DNA of 64,000 nt. It comes from Clostridium pasteurianum BC1 (GTDB taxonomy: Bacteria > Bacillota > Clostridia > Clostridiales > Clostridiaceae). Shown here in pieces: positions 8,293-17,370 of the stretch. The notes under the pieces are model-generated. The model did not search any database and was not told where the DNA came from. It saw only the letters and a list, made by a program, of their open reading frames with translations. The stretch covers positions 1,736,001 to 1,800,000 of the forward strand of contig NC_021182.1 of NCBI RefSeq assembly GCF_000389635.1, in the 5' to 3' direction. The position numbers and the translations under genes were made by a program. Each line of letters starts with the position of its first letter. Within the stretch, counting starts at the first letter, position 1.

Positions 8293-10161
8293 GTCGAGTA
8301 GACTTACACCTTACAATGTAAGCCCCTCACAGAATCCGTACGTGCGGCTTTCCCGCATACGGCTCCTCATAATAACATTCACAGTTAAAACAATTTAAAA
8401 TATATCTTTGGTTTCGCTAAAGGATAATATTTCAACATTTCTATATATCCATCCCAGCTGTAGCTTTTCTTATCGCTTCGCCTATTCAGTGTCTTACTTA
8501 GAAATTGCTGTACTCTATGCAAAAAGTTTGTTATCATCTTACCATTAAAAGATACACCATAGTACCTATAATGCCCAACCAATTTGAGGTTTAATGCCTT
8601 TATCATTTCCTTAACTGGCATAGTTCTATTCTCGTACAGCCACTTTTTAGTGTCTTTTAGCTTTTGTCTAAATTTCTTTCTACTTGTTTGTAACATGACA
8701 CATGGATATCCTCTGCGACTTCTTCCACAGTAAAATGTAAATCCTAAGAAATCAAATGTTTCTGGTTTACCTTCTCCCCTTGCTTTCCGGTTTTCTTCTG
8801 CAAATTTACCAAACTCCAGTAATCTACTTTTACTATCTTCCATCTCTAGATTGAATTTTCCCATTCTTTTCTTGAGTTCACCGTAGTATTTCTCAGCTTC
8901 CCATTTGTACTGGAATCCTGCTATAAAATCATCTGCATAAACTGTCAAAAAGCTATCTCCCTTTGTTTCTTTTGTAATAACAATCTTATACCACAACATT
9001 AGAACGTTATGCATATAAATATTTGCTATTATTGGGCTTATGATATTCCCTTGAGCAGAACCATCTGTACTTTCTTCAAATACGCCCTCAGTTATTACCC
9101 CAGCTTTCAAGTATTTATTAATCAGCCATAGGAGATTTGGGTCTTTTATGTATACTCCCAAAAATTTCATTATCCATTCATGACTCATGTGGTTAAAGAA
9201 GCCTTTGATGTCCGAATCAACAATGTAGTTTATCTTTCCATGATACATTCCGTTATAAACTTCCTTGATAGCATCATGACAACCTCGTCTCGGTCTGAAA
9301 CCATGCATATTTCTCAAAAATCTTGGTTCATAGATTGCTTCCAGTATCTTCTTTACTGCTAGTTGCACCATCTTATCTTCATAGGATGCAATTCCTAATG
9401 GTCGCATTTTTCCATTACCTTTCGGTATGAATACTCTTAATGATGGTAAAGGTTTGTATGACTTATTCTTTAACCGTTTTACTAAATTAGATATATTTTC
9501 TTCTAGATTTACTTCGTATTTTGTTTTTGTAACTCTATCAATGCCTACTGCCTTATTTCCATCTAGTTCTTTGTGGCACTGTCTTAGCATACCATCATTA
9601 ATATGATGATATAGCGAAGTAAATTCTGGCTTTCGAGTCTTTGCTGATATTTCTGCTATTCTTTCTAATTTTGTTTCCATCATTTCTCCTGTCCCTGAGT
9701 ACAGATGATGTGTCCTCAGAAAGATTGTTATTATGTAATCCCCTTCCCTCCACTGGCATTACCCAGTTTCAGCGGTACTATGAGACTATCCGACTGCCTG
9801 TCGTTCATTTGACATTCTCCGTTTTATTGTTGTCTGTCATACTTATTACTAAGAAACGGCAGGCTCTCCCCAGTTAATAATTAACCACGATGTAAAGCAT
9901 GATTGGCCCTTTGACCCCGCAGTGCCACATAGTTCTTGCCATTACGACCTATGTGATGTTGCTTTCCGCACCAATTAAGACGTCAGCCCTCTGATATACA
10001 AAATTTCGAGGCTCAATAGCATTTCAACCCTACTTTCTCGCTGTCTACGCTTAGCTCCCACCATTACTGTTGGCAACTCAAGACTCGCTACTGCTGGTTG
10101 ACTAGACCTTATTCAGACAGGATTTCCACCTGCTAGGTTAATTACCCTTAGCTGGGCGCAC
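8293..10161 (-). mobile_element. Intact group II intron, probably bacterial class C
   Basis: Read on the minus strand the intron begins GTGCGCCCAGC at 10161. It contains domain I elements such as CTAGCAGGTGG, encodes a 432-residue reverse transcriptase in domain IV, and has a domain V hairpin at 8332-8365 (GAGCCGTATGCG...CGTACGGATTC). Domain VI ends TCTACTCGAC at 8293. At 1.87 kb with a short ORF lacking an HNH domain it fits class C. The 5' junction lies 28 bases after the cytidine deaminase stop codon. The boundaries come from the GTGCG start and the AC end and are good to a few bases. Confidence 0.85.
8385..9683 (-). CDS. Group II intron reverse transcriptase/maturase
   Basis: A 432-residue protein that aids splicing and copies intron RNA into DNA. 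Reverse transcriptase blocks are in order: DRVTKTKYEV, MRPLGIASYEDKMVQ (RT2), MHGFRPRRGCHDAI (RT3), DSDIKGFFNHM (RT4), GSAQGNIISPIIANIY, and the catalytic LTVYADDFIAGF (RT5). FDFLGFTFYCG and a basic C-terminal maturase domain X follow. There is no DNA-binding/HNH endonuclease domain, as expected for class C introns. CAGGAG precedes the ATGATGG start inside domain IV. The frame is intact, so the intron may still be mobile. Confidence 0.93.
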   Translation of the reverse strand: MMETKLERIAEISAKTRKPEFTSLYHHINDGMLRQCHKELDGNKAVGIDRVTKTKYEVNLEENISNLVKRLKNKSYKPLPSLRVFIPKGNGKMRPLGIASYEDKMVQLAVKKILEAIYEPRFLRNMHGFRPRRGCHDAIKEVYNGMYHGKINYIVDSDIKGFFNHMSHEWIMKFLGVYIKDPNLLWLINKYLKAGVITEGVFEESTDGSAQGNIISPIIANIYMHNVLMLWYKIVITKETKGDSFLTVYADDFIAGFQYKWEAEKYYGELKKRMGKFNLEMEDSKSRLLEFGKFAEENRKARGEGKPETFDFLGFTFYCGRSRRGYPCVMLQTSRKKFRQKLKDTKKWLYENRTMPVKEMIKALNLKLVGHYRYYGVSFNGKMITNFLHRVQQFLSKTLNRRSDKKSYSWDGYIEMLKYYPLAKPKIYFKLF

Positions 10162-10188
10162 AATTGGAATTTGTCAGTTTCTATTTTT

Positions 10189-10605
10189 TTATTCATATCG
10201 CATCATTCCCCACCAGTTTGGAAGAAGTTCTTCTAAACGAATAGTTTCACGCCTTTCGTAATCAACCATAATCTCCATATCTTTGTTTTTAAGAGAAAGC
10301 TGCATCAAAAATTCTCTACACGCTCCACATGGCATTCCTCCTACACCTGTTGGTGGCTCATCACGAAAGGCAATTAATTTTTTTATTACAGTTTGTCCAC
10401 TGTTAACATACATATTAAGTGCAGCAACTCGCTCAGCACATAATGTCATGACTCCACCACAACTTTCAATACAAAAACCTGTAAATATTCTCCCATCTTC
10501 ACTTTCTAAAGCACAAACAACATGATGTGCATATACAAATGGCGTTACCTCAGTTGGATAAAACTGTTCTTTCGCCTTATTATATAATTCTTCCCATATA
10601 TCCAT
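10189..10605 (-). CDS. cdd: Cytidine deaminase
   Basis: A 138-residue zinc enzyme that deaminates cytidine or deoxycytidine to uridine in pyrimidine salvage. The zinc-binding and proton-shuttle motif CAERVAALN (Cys-Ala-Glu) is near residue 56, and the second zinc motif PCGACREFL near residues 92-100. Length and motif spacing match homotetrameric cytidine deaminases; a nucleoside-antibiotic deaminase of the same family cannot be excluded. An intron has inserted just after its stop codon, where a terminator would be expected. GGAGGAAG precedes the ATG. Confidence 0.85.
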   Translation of the reverse strand: MDIWEELYNKAKEQFYPTEVTPFVYAHHVVCALESEDGRIFTGFCIESCGGVMTLCAERVAALNMYVNSGQTVIKKLIAFRDEPPTGVGGMPCGACREFLMQLSLKNKDMEIMVDYERRETIRLEELLPNWWGMMRYE

Positions 10606-10744
10606 AATTATCTTCCTCCATTTTATATCTAGTGTATATAAACACTCTTCACTACAAATTTACTATTTATCGGTAAGATATATAAATAATTATTAGTTCA
10701 TAGTTAATTACTATGACGTAACTTAAGAATATAATGAACTAACT

Positions 10745-11443
10745 TTATTTTACCAATTTTAAATATTTACTAACAACTGATTCAGCTAAACATTTTGATG
10801 AGTCAATAATATTAATTAAAGGATTTGTTTTCTCTAATACTACATTTAAATCAGTGCAAGCTATCACTATATTTTCAATAGATTCCTTTTTTACATCTTC
10901 AATAAGTTCATTCCAAATATCAATATTCTGTGTATTCTTTTTATCCATTTTAATGTTTTGAATAAGATTATTTAATTTTATTTGCCATTCATCTTTAAAA
11001 ATAAATCCATGACTACCTTTTATTATATCTTTTTGATAAATGTTAGACTCAAATGTTGAATTTGTTGAAAATAGAGTTACCTTTTGTGAAACTATAGGCA
11101 ATTTTTTAACGGTCTCTTCGACAATATTTAATAAAGGAACATTAATTGACTCTTGCAATTCTTTAAAATATACATGTGCTGAATTACATGGCATTGCAAT
11201 AAAACTCACACCGGTTGACTCAATCTTTTGTAATCCTTCAATTATAGTTTTTTTCATAAGTTCATGGTTTATTGGTCGGTCAATATAAAATGGAGTAGGT
11301 AGGGAATATATCATCATTTTAGGAAATTCATCATCGTATTTTGCTCCATACTGAAATTGACATTCATCAATAAGTAAATCAATAAATGGTGCTGTTGACC
11401 TTGGACCCATTCCAGTCAAAATTCCAATTAATTTTTCACTCAT
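10745..11443 (-). CDS. Aspartate/glutamate racemase-family enzyme
   Basis: A 232-residue cofactor-independent racemase-fold protein. The two catalytic cysteines are visible in MPCNSAH (about residue 82) and IACTDLN (about residue 196), with the N-terminal strand IGILTGMGPRSTAPF typical of the family. Enzymes with this pattern interconvert L- and D-aspartate or glutamate, or broader amino acids. AAAGGAGAT precedes the ATG. It is monocistronic and divergent from the RiPP operon 400 bases away; a link to peptide epimerisation is possible but not shown. The exact substrate cannot be read from the sequence. Confidence 0.8.
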   Translation of the reverse strand: MSEKLIGILTGMGPRSTAPFIDLLIDECQFQYGAKYDDEFPKMMIYSLPTPFYIDRPINHELMKKTIIEGLQKIESTGVSFIAMPCNSAHVYFKELQESINVPLLNIVEETVKKLPIVSQKVTLFSTNSTFESNIYQKDIIKGSHGFIFKDEWQIKLNNLIQNIKMDKKNTQNIDIWNELIEDVKKESIENIVIACTDLNVVLEKTNPLINIIDSSKCLAESVVSKYLKLVK

Positions 11444-11855
11444 TTAAATTATCTCCTTTTCATATCTAGTACATAACATGTCAATAATTCTGTGTTTAAT
11501 TCATGATATTTTTACAAATACGACATAAATATATATAATATGATACCATAATATTGGTGAAGTGGTAAATTATAATTAATAGGAGTGAAGAGCTCCAAAT
11601 CAACACAATAGTAATTTAGTTGATTTAGAAAAGTACATAATACTTTATAAGACAAAAGTATTAATATAAAATTACTAAGAAAAATAGAGTGATTGGAATA
11701 ATTATCAATAAAATCTTGGACAATCTCCTAAAAAACCATAATAATGTAATTTGAGAACTTTAAAACATTATATTACAATTAAAGGAAGATAAGTATATTA
11801 TATAAATGCATGCAAAATATGTACTTATTATAAAAAAATAGGTGGTGTATATATT
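11444..11855 (+). promoter_or_regulatory. Control region between racemase gene and RiPP operon
   Basis: About 410 bases without a gene. AAATCAAC (11598) and GTTGATTT form an ACACAAT-type palindrome. A possible promoter is TTGGAC (11716-11721), 17 bases, TAATAA (11739-11744). An imperfect inverted repeat, ATAAGTATATT with AATATGTACTTAT, at about 11790-11828 lies just before the precursor and could bind a regulator. All of this is by eye. Confidence 0.35.
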
Positions 11856-12005
11856 ATGAAAGAGTTAGATTTAAAAGAAGCTAAAATGGAAGGACTTAAA
11901 TTGGAAGAGGTAAATATTGACGAATTAGAAATACTAGAAGATGGAGCTACTCCTAGCTTTGGATTTGGATGTCCACATGGATGGTTTGGAGCATATTGTA
12001 ATTAA
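11856..12005 (+). CDS. RiPP precursor peptide, 49 residues
   Basis: A short gene with ribosome site AGGTGGTG at about 11841-11848. The peptide has an acidic, Leu/Glu-rich leader (MKELDLKEAKMEGLKLEEVN, then IDELEILEDGA) and a compositionally distinct core of about 18 residues rich in Gly and aromatics with two cysteines: TPSFGFGCPHGWFGAYCN. It is followed in order by a radical SAM/SPASM enzyme, an M50 peptidase and an ABC exporter. That order, and the length of 49 residues, match the yydFGHIJ epipeptide operon of Bacillus subtilis, although the core is unlike YydF. Cleavage probably falls near the Gly-Ala at positions 30-31. The modification is not known; the Cys and aromatic residues are the likely targets. 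Confidence 0.85.
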   Translation: MKELDLKEAKMEGLKLEEVNIDELEILEDGATPSFGFGCPHGWFGAYCN

Positions 12006-12020
12006 AACATAGTTTTTCAA

Positions 12021-12057
12021 GAAAAGTCTTTTTCTTAATTAGGAAAAGACTTTTTTT
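12021..12057 (+). terminator. Attenuating terminator after the RiPP precursor
   Basis: AAAAGTCTTTTTC (12022-12034) pairs with GGAAAAGACTTTT (12042-12054) and runs into seven Ts. Placed between precursor and enzyme genes, it would let most transcripts stop after the precursor, giving excess substrate over enzyme. Confidence 0.8.
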
Positions 12058-12124
12058 AAATCGATTGTAATAATTAATTTAATTATTCAATTTAACATTT
12101 ACTATAATATGGGATGGTGTCATT

Positions 12125-13435
12125 ATGAGAGTTCATTTTATTGAGAATAAAGGTAATATAATATTGTATTTACCAGATTCATTAAAATTTTTTAGAATAA
12201 ATTCAATTACTAAATCTACAATAAAAGACATTGTAAATTTTAATGAAAAAACTTTAATAATGGAGAAATACAAAATAAATGAAGATCAATACAATTATAT
12301 AAAGACATTTATTACAAAAAAAGAAAATTTAAATTATGAATTAAGTAAAAATAAAGAATGTTTATATAAATTAACATTAAATATAACTAATGAATGTAAT
12401 TTAGATTGCAAGTATTGTTATGCTAATGGTGGAATATATAACTCTAAAGAATCCCAAATGTCAGAGGACACTTTGAAGAAAGCTTTAGATGTATTTTTAG
12501 ATAAATATAGAAATATAGAAAACATACAACTTTTTGGAGGAGAACCCACCTTAAATTTAGATGCAATAGAATTTGTGGGTGATTATTTTGATAAGAAATA
12601 TAATATACATAAAATAGATTTTAAACCTATTATTTCGTTAGTTACTAATGGGATGTGTTCAAGTGATAGATTTATAGATATTGTAAATAAGTATAATATA
12701 CAATTAACAGTAAGTATAGATGGACCTAAATGTATTAATGATAGAACTAGGTTGATGAAAAATGGAAAAGGTTGTTCAGATTTAGTAATAAATAATATTT
12801 TTAAATTAAAGAGATATACAAAACAACCTCAAAATGCCGAAGCTACTTTTACACAATATCATGTAAATAGCAATATTGAGGTTTCAGATGTAATTAAATA
12901 TATAAAAAAAAATTTAGGAATACAGAATATTCATATAGTACATGTGAGTTGTGAGAAAACAAAAGATTTTTATTTAAAGGATAGGGGATCTTTTATAAAA
13001 TCTATACCCGAAATTATTGAAAACAAAAATAAATTAGAATATAAAAATACTTATATGATAATTGATAGAATTATAAGAAGTCTTATTTCAAAAACTACTA
13101 GTAAGTATATCTGTAATGCAGGTATATCAACTTTTTCTGTATCTACAAAAGGAGATATTTATCCTTGTTTTATGCTTACAGATGTAGATAAATATAAATT
13201 AGGTAATGTGCTTAATTATAGTAATATTTCTAATGATAAATTAAATTTATTTGATAAATCATATAAGTCTAATTCATTAAAATGTAAAAATTGTTTTAAT
13301 AATACTTTATGTCACGGGTGTATAGGAATAAATTACTTTAACACTAGTGATGCATTTAAAACTTCTGAAGAAGATTGTCAATTTATGAAGAAGTTAACGG
13401 AAAATGTTATATTATCTTTATGTAAAATTAGTTAG
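12125..13435 (+). CDS. Radical SAM/SPASM peptide maturase
   Basis: A 436-residue iron-sulfur enzyme expected to modify the upstream precursor. The radical SAM cluster motif CNLDCKYCY is at about residues 92-100, with FGGEPTLN (SAM binding) near 140. An N-terminal region of about 80 residues precedes the barrel and may bind the leader. The C-terminal SPASM domain has CNAG, GDIYPCF, and KCKNCFNNTLCHGCIG, enough cysteines for two auxiliary clusters. YydG, from the similar operon, is shorter, so the chemistry may differ: thioether, carbon-carbon crosslink or epimerisation are all possible. GGATGGTG precedes the ATG. The product acts in the cytoplasm before export. Confidence 0.9.
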   Translation: MRVHFIENKGNIILYLPDSLKFFRINSITKSTIKDIVNFNEKTLIMEKYKINEDQYNYIKTFITKKENLNYELSKNKECLYKLTLNITNECNLDCKYCYANGGIYNSKESQMSEDTLKKALDVFLDKYRNIENIQLFGGEPTLNLDAIEFVGDYFDKKYNIHKIDFKPIISLVTNGMCSSDRFIDIVNKYNIQLTVSIDGPKCINDRTRLMKNGKGCSDLVINNIFKLKRYTKQPQNAEATFTQYHVNSNIEVSDVIKYIKKNLGIQNIHIVHVSCEKTKDFYLKDRGSFIKSIPEIIENKNKLEYKNTYMIIDRIIRSLISKTTSKYICNAGISTFSVSTKGDIYPCFMLTDVDKYKLGNVLNYSNISNDKLNLFDKSYKSNSLKCKNCFNNTLCHGCIGINYFNTSDAFKTSEEDCQFMKKLTENVILSLCKIS

Positions 13436-13449
13436 GAGTAATATTGCCT

Positions 13450-14658
13450 ATGAGCGAAAATAAACCTTTGGTAGTTTCAGATATAAAACCGTATTTGCTT
13501 TTTAAATATGATAATAAAGAAGATGTATATTGTATAGGTAGTTTAGAAAAAGATAAATATATTGAGGTTAATCAAAAGTTAAAAGATAAAATTTTAAATG
13601 TGATTAGTTATTTTGATGGTGAAAATACATTAGATGACATAAAATATAAATTAGAAAATAAAGACAAAATAAAAATAAATGTGGATAAATTATATAATTT
13701 ATTGAACAAATCTGGCTTGATAGAAAATTCTAATAATATAAATATAGAAAAAAATGAATATGAAAAATATGGAGTAAATATATTAACTTTAGAATTAAAG
13801 AAATTTTATAATTTTTTTAAATTTCTAAGTAAATATATTAATTTTATAATTTTCATCTCAATATTTATAATTATAATTTCTATTCCTAATTTCATTTTAG
13901 TTTTAAAACAAATGTTATATTTAAATATATTTAAAATTGTTAATTCATCTACTTTAAGTGTAATCATTTCTATAAGCATAACTACACTTAGCGTGATATT
14001 CCATGAATTTTCACATGCGATAGTTGCAACAAGGTTTGGACTTAAGCCTAAGAAATTTAAAGTTTCTTTATATTTATATTTAAATCCTATAGCTTATATA
14101 ATTATACCTGGAATTTATACTATAGAACGAAAAAAAAGAATTTATATATGGTTAGCAGGAGTTTATTGTAATTTATTAATATTATCAAGTTCTATTTTAT
14201 TACAAAAAATTACTACAGGAGTTGTTCACAATATATTTATGGTTACATGTTATTCTAATTTAGGATTAATGATTGGTAATTTAGTACCATTTTTACCACT
14301 GGATGGTTATTTTGTTCTATCTACATTATTAAAAATTCCTAATTTAAGAAAAAAGTCTTTTAAATCTTTTAAAAGCTTTTTAAAATTCAATCCTAAATCT
14401 AATTCCAAATCTTTTAAAGGTATATATTTATGTTATTTTACAGTATCTGTTATAATGATTTTATATTTGATTTTTTCACAATTTAGTCAAATGTATTATA
14501 ACTTTATGATAGGATGGAGAATAAATAATAATGTATTAGATGGTATAAATGAAATAAAAATATATGTACTAATAATGATGATGTCTTTATATAGTATTAT
14601 TAGGCCTAAATTGAAACACAATAGAAAAGTAAGCTGTACAAATACTTTTAGCAATTAA
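13450..14658 (+). CDS. PqqD-like domain fused to M50 membrane metalloprotease
   Basis: About 402 residues. The first 95 (PLVVSDIKPYLLFKYDNK to LLNKSGLIEN) look like a small winged-helix PqqD-type recognition domain that could hold the leader peptide. The rest is a polytopic site-2-protease domain with FHEFSHAI (HExxH zinc site) near residue 189 and PFLPLDGY (second zinc ligand, LDG) near residue 288. It corresponds to YydH of the epipeptide operon and probably removes the leader inside or at the membrane. AGGAG at 13435-13439 overlaps the end of the previous gene; ATG 13450 is preferred, TTG 13444 is possible. Confidence 0.85.
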   Translation: MSENKPLVVSDIKPYLLFKYDNKEDVYCIGSLEKDKYIEVNQKLKDKILNVISYFDGENTLDDIKYKLENKDKIKINVDKLYNLLNKSGLIENSNNINIEKNEYEKYGVNILTLELKKFYNFFKFLSKYINFIIFISIFIIIISIPNFILVLKQMLYLNIFKIVNSSTLSVIISISITTLSVIFHEFSHAIVATRFGLKPKKFKVSLYLYLNPIAYIIIPGIYTIERKKRIYIWLAGVYCNLLILSSSILLQKITTGVVHNIFMVTCYSNLGLMIGNLVPFLPLDGYFVLSTLLKIPNLRKKSFKSFKSFLKFNPKSNSKSFKGIYLCYFTVSVIMILYLIFSQFSQMYYNFMIGWRINNNVLDGINEIKIYVLIMMMSLYSIIRPKLKHNRKVSCTNTFSN

Positions 14659-14737
14659 AATTGGTATTTCTACAGTTTTTTATTATATTAATATTAAAGT
14701 TAATATTAACTTATTTTAAAGAAAGTAGGTATATACA

Positions 14738-15634
14738 ATGAATAATATTATTAGAACAATAAATTTAACAAAAAAAATTAAAGAGGTTACTATAGTAAAT
14801 AAGATAAATATTAATTTAGAACAGGGAGATATATATGGATTTTTAGGACCAAATGGTTCAGGAAAAAGTACTACAATAAAGATGATGCTTGGTCTTGTAA
14901 AACCAACAGAAGGTAGAGTTGAAATAAATGGTTATGATGTTTGGAAAGATAAAAAGAAAGCTTTAAATTCTATTGGTGCAATGATAGAAAATCCTAGTTT
15001 TTATGATTACTTAAGTGGATATAAAAATTTAGAGTTATATAAGAATTTATATGATTTACCCAAAACTAGAATTAATGAAGTACTCAACATTGTCGGGTTG
15101 GAAAAAGAGAAAAATAAAAAAGTTAAAAAATATTCATTAGGAATGAAACAACGGTTAGCTATTGCAAGAGCTTTTATAAATTATCCTAAAATAGTTATAT
15201 TGGACGAGCCTACAAATGGTTTGGATCCAGTAGGAGTTGTAGAAATAAGAAATTTAATAAGAGATCTTTCTGTAAAAGAAAATATAAATTTTATAATATG
15301 TTCTCATATATTAAGCGAAATACAAGAACTTTGTAATAAAGTCTCAATAATTAATAAGGGTGAACTTATAAGTGAAGGATATGTTAAGGATTTATTAAAT
15401 CAAGAATTTGATGAATACTTTATAGATACTTCTGATTTACAAAAAGCAAAAGTTATATTAGAAAAATTTGAAGTAGTGAAATCAATAAGTATACATGATA
15501 ACATAATTCAAATTAATATTGATAAAGGAAAAATAGGAGAAATAAATAAAAAGCTAGCTTTAAATGATATAGATATCACATCTATAAAGAAGAAAGAAAA
15601 TACACTAGAATCATACTTTTTAAGTACATTATAA
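14738..15634 (+). CDS. ABC transporter ATP-binding protein of the RiPP exporter/immunity system
   Basis: A 298-residue BcrA-like ATPase. Walker A GPNGSGKST is near residue 40, the Q-loop region near 85, the signature YSLGMKQRL near 135 and Walker B IVILDEPTNGLDP near 155; the switch histidine is in ICSHILSE. The 80-residue C-terminal extension is typical of bacitracin/lantibiotic immunity ATPases. It corresponds to YydI. With the next two genes it would form an exporter that either secretes the mature peptide or protects the cell from it. The 79-base gap before it may contain an internal promoter. Confidence 0.92.
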   Translation: MNNIIRTINLTKKIKEVTIVNKININLEQGDIYGFLGPNGSGKSTTIKMMLGLVKPTEGRVEINGYDVWKDKKKALNSIGAMIENPSFYDYLSGYKNLELYKNLYDLPKTRINEVLNIVGLEKEKNKKVKKYSLGMKQRLAIARAFINYPKIVILDEPTNGLDPVGVVEIRNLIRDLSVKENINFIICSHILSEIQELCNKVSIINKGELISEGYVKDLLNQEFDEYFIDTSDLQKAKVILEKFEVVKSISIHDNIIQINIDKGKIGEINKKLALNDIDITSIKKKENTLESYFLSTL

Positions 15635-15649
15635 AGGAGTAAAGATGTA

Positions 15650-16402
15650 ATGACTAAAATTTTAAGAAATGAGATTGAGAAGTACTTTAGATATAGATGG
15701 ATAATATACTTTTTAAGTATTGCTTTTTCTGCAATAGTTTTAAATTTAATTAGAACTATAAGTGATAATTCTAATTATCAATATTTAAATTTAATAGCTC
15801 AGTCTATAACTTCAACTAATTTAGAATCAGGTCTTATGGCTTTAGTAATTCCAATAATAACCATTGTTATATCAAATTCTATAGTGGCTGAAGACTACGA
15901 AAGTGGAACTATGAAATTCTTAATTATATCTCCAATAACAAGAATTGAAGTTTTATTCGGTAAATTTTTATCTATAGTTTTAATATTATTAATTAATATA
16001 ATTACAGTATTTATTTTGGTTTCTATTATGAGTGGGTTTTTAGCACATAATTATCAAGGAATATTTTCACAAAGATATCTAGTATTGTTAGGAAAATATA
16101 TTTTGATATCAATATCAATAATTCCTATTATACTTGGCTCAATTTTAATAGCATTACTTTTGGATAAATTTGAGAAATCTGTAACATTATCAATAGTGAT
16201 ATTTTTTATATTTTATATTATTGATAATTTATTTAGTGGAATTAAGTTTTTTAGTATTTCCTATGAAATAATTAATTTAATGTTTATTACAGGAACGAAT
16301 CAATTACTTATATATAAATCTTTAATTTTTTCAATATTATACTCATTAATTATTATGATAATTAATATTATTACAATTAAAAGAAAGGATTTTTGGATAT
16401 GA
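15650..16402 (+). CDS. ABC-2 type permease, subunit 1
   Basis: A 250-residue protein with six predicted membrane helices, including ALVIPIITIVISNSIVAEDY, a pattern typical of the ABC-2 permeases that pair with BcrA-like ATPases. AAAGGAGTAAAG precedes ATG 15650. The last codon overlaps the next start, so both permeases are made together. It corresponds to YydJ, though that operon has a single permease and this one has two. Confidence 0.88.
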   Translation: MTKILRNEIEKYFRYRWIIYFLSIAFSAIVLNLIRTISDNSNYQYLNLIAQSITSTNLESGLMALVIPIITIVISNSIVAEDYESGTMKFLIISPITRIEVLFGKFLSIVLILLINIITVFILVSIMSGFLAHNYQGIFSQRYLVLLGKYILISISIIPIILGSILIALLLDKFEKSVTLSIVIFFIFYIIDNLFSGIKFFSISYEIINLMFITGTNQLLIYKSLIFSILYSLIIMIINIITIKRKDFWI

Positions 16403-17202
16403 AAAATGTACTAAATTTAGTTAAAAATGAATATATAAAGCTTTTTTCTGAAAAAAAATTATATATTATATTAGCTTATATAATTCTTTTGAGTTTTTTT
16501 ACTGCAAAGTCTTATACTGATTCTAAATTTCAGCCAGGAGCGATTTCTGGTTTCCCACCTAATATGAGATTTTTATTAAATAATTTAAATGCATTGAATT
16601 ATTTAATAATATTTTCTACAGATTCAATATTTGGTGGAACAACTCAATTTTCAATTATGATTGTTTCTCTTTTAGCCATAGATACATTTTTATATGATTT
16701 TAAATCTGGAAATGCTAAATTTGTATTGGCATCTGGAATAAGTAAGTTTGAATTAACTTTAAGTAAATATATTTATATGATTTTAAATATATTTATAATT
16801 ATATGTATGTTTTTTGTAATAGGATTTATAATGGGATCATTTTTCTTTGGAATACATGGTATTACATCAATAAATTTTATTGAAACGTTTATAATATATT
16901 TATTGGGAGCAATACCTATGTTAGCATTTACAAGTATTATAGCGTTAATTTCATGTACTAACATAAATAAGTCTATATTAACATTAATATCAATTATGTT
17001 TATAATAATAATGGGTATTAGTGATTCATTTACAAATACTAAGTTTTTTTCACCAACAGGTATGTTATCATTATTTAATTATGATGTTCCAATGAAAATT
17101 ACGTTTAATATCTTATATTGTGGATTAATATCATTTATTTATTTTATAGTTACATTTATGTTGTACATATTTATTATGGAGAGAAAAGATATTTTTATTT
17201 AA
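16399..17202 (+). CDS. ABC-2 type permease, subunit 2
   Basis: A 267-residue six-helix membrane protein related to subunit 1 (MKNVLNLVKNEYIKLFSEKK start, IDTFLYDFKSGNAKFVLASG in the middle). The start ATG overlaps the previous TGA as ATGA, with AAAGGA 10 bases upstream, showing translational coupling. Two different permeases with one ATPase suggest a heterodimeric channel as in immunity exporters such as LanEFG. It is the last gene of the RiPP operon. Confidence 0.86.
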   Translation: MKNVLNLVKNEYIKLFSEKKLYIILAYIILLSFFTAKSYTDSKFQPGAISGFPPNMRFLLNNLNALNYLIIFSTDSIFGGTTQFSIMIVSLLAIDTFLYDFKSGNAKFVLASGISKFELTLSKYIYMILNIFIIICMFFVIGFIMGSFFFGIHGITSINFIETFIIYLLGAIPMLAFTSIIALISCTNINKSILTLISIMFIIIMGISDSFTNTKFFSPTGMLSLFNYDVPMKITFNILYCGLISFIYFIVTFMLYIFIMERKDIFI

Positions 17203-17222
17203 AATTACTAGAATAAGTTTTC

Positions 17223-17256
17223 TGAACTTAACACAATACATATTGTGTTGAATTCA
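17223..17256. repeat. ACACAAT-type palindrome
   Basis: TGAACTTAACACAAT and ATTGTGTTGAATTCA form 15-base arms around a 4-base loop just after the RiPP operon. It belongs to the same family as 4244-4279. Confidence 0.55.
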
Positions 17257-17262
17257 TGAAAT

Positions 17263-17305
17263 AAGAGCGAAGTATTGATATATAAAGCTTTGCTCTTGTT
17301 TTTTT
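17263..17305 (+). terminator. Terminator of the RiPP operon
   Basis: AAGAGCGAAG (17263-17272) pairs with CTTTGCTCTT (17288-17297) and is followed by a run of seven Ts. Confidence 0.75.
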
Positions 17306-17331
17306 GATCTTAAAAAGTAAATTTGCAAAAA

Positions 17332-17370
17332 TTAATTCCACATAATATATATTATATTATGTGGAATTAA
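17332..17370. repeat. AT-rich palindrome
   Basis: TTAATTCCACATAATA pairs with TATTATGTGGAATTAA around a short AT loop. The outer arms are a degenerate version of the ACACAAT palindromes. The rest of 17371-17492 shows nothing recognisable. Confidence 0.5.
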
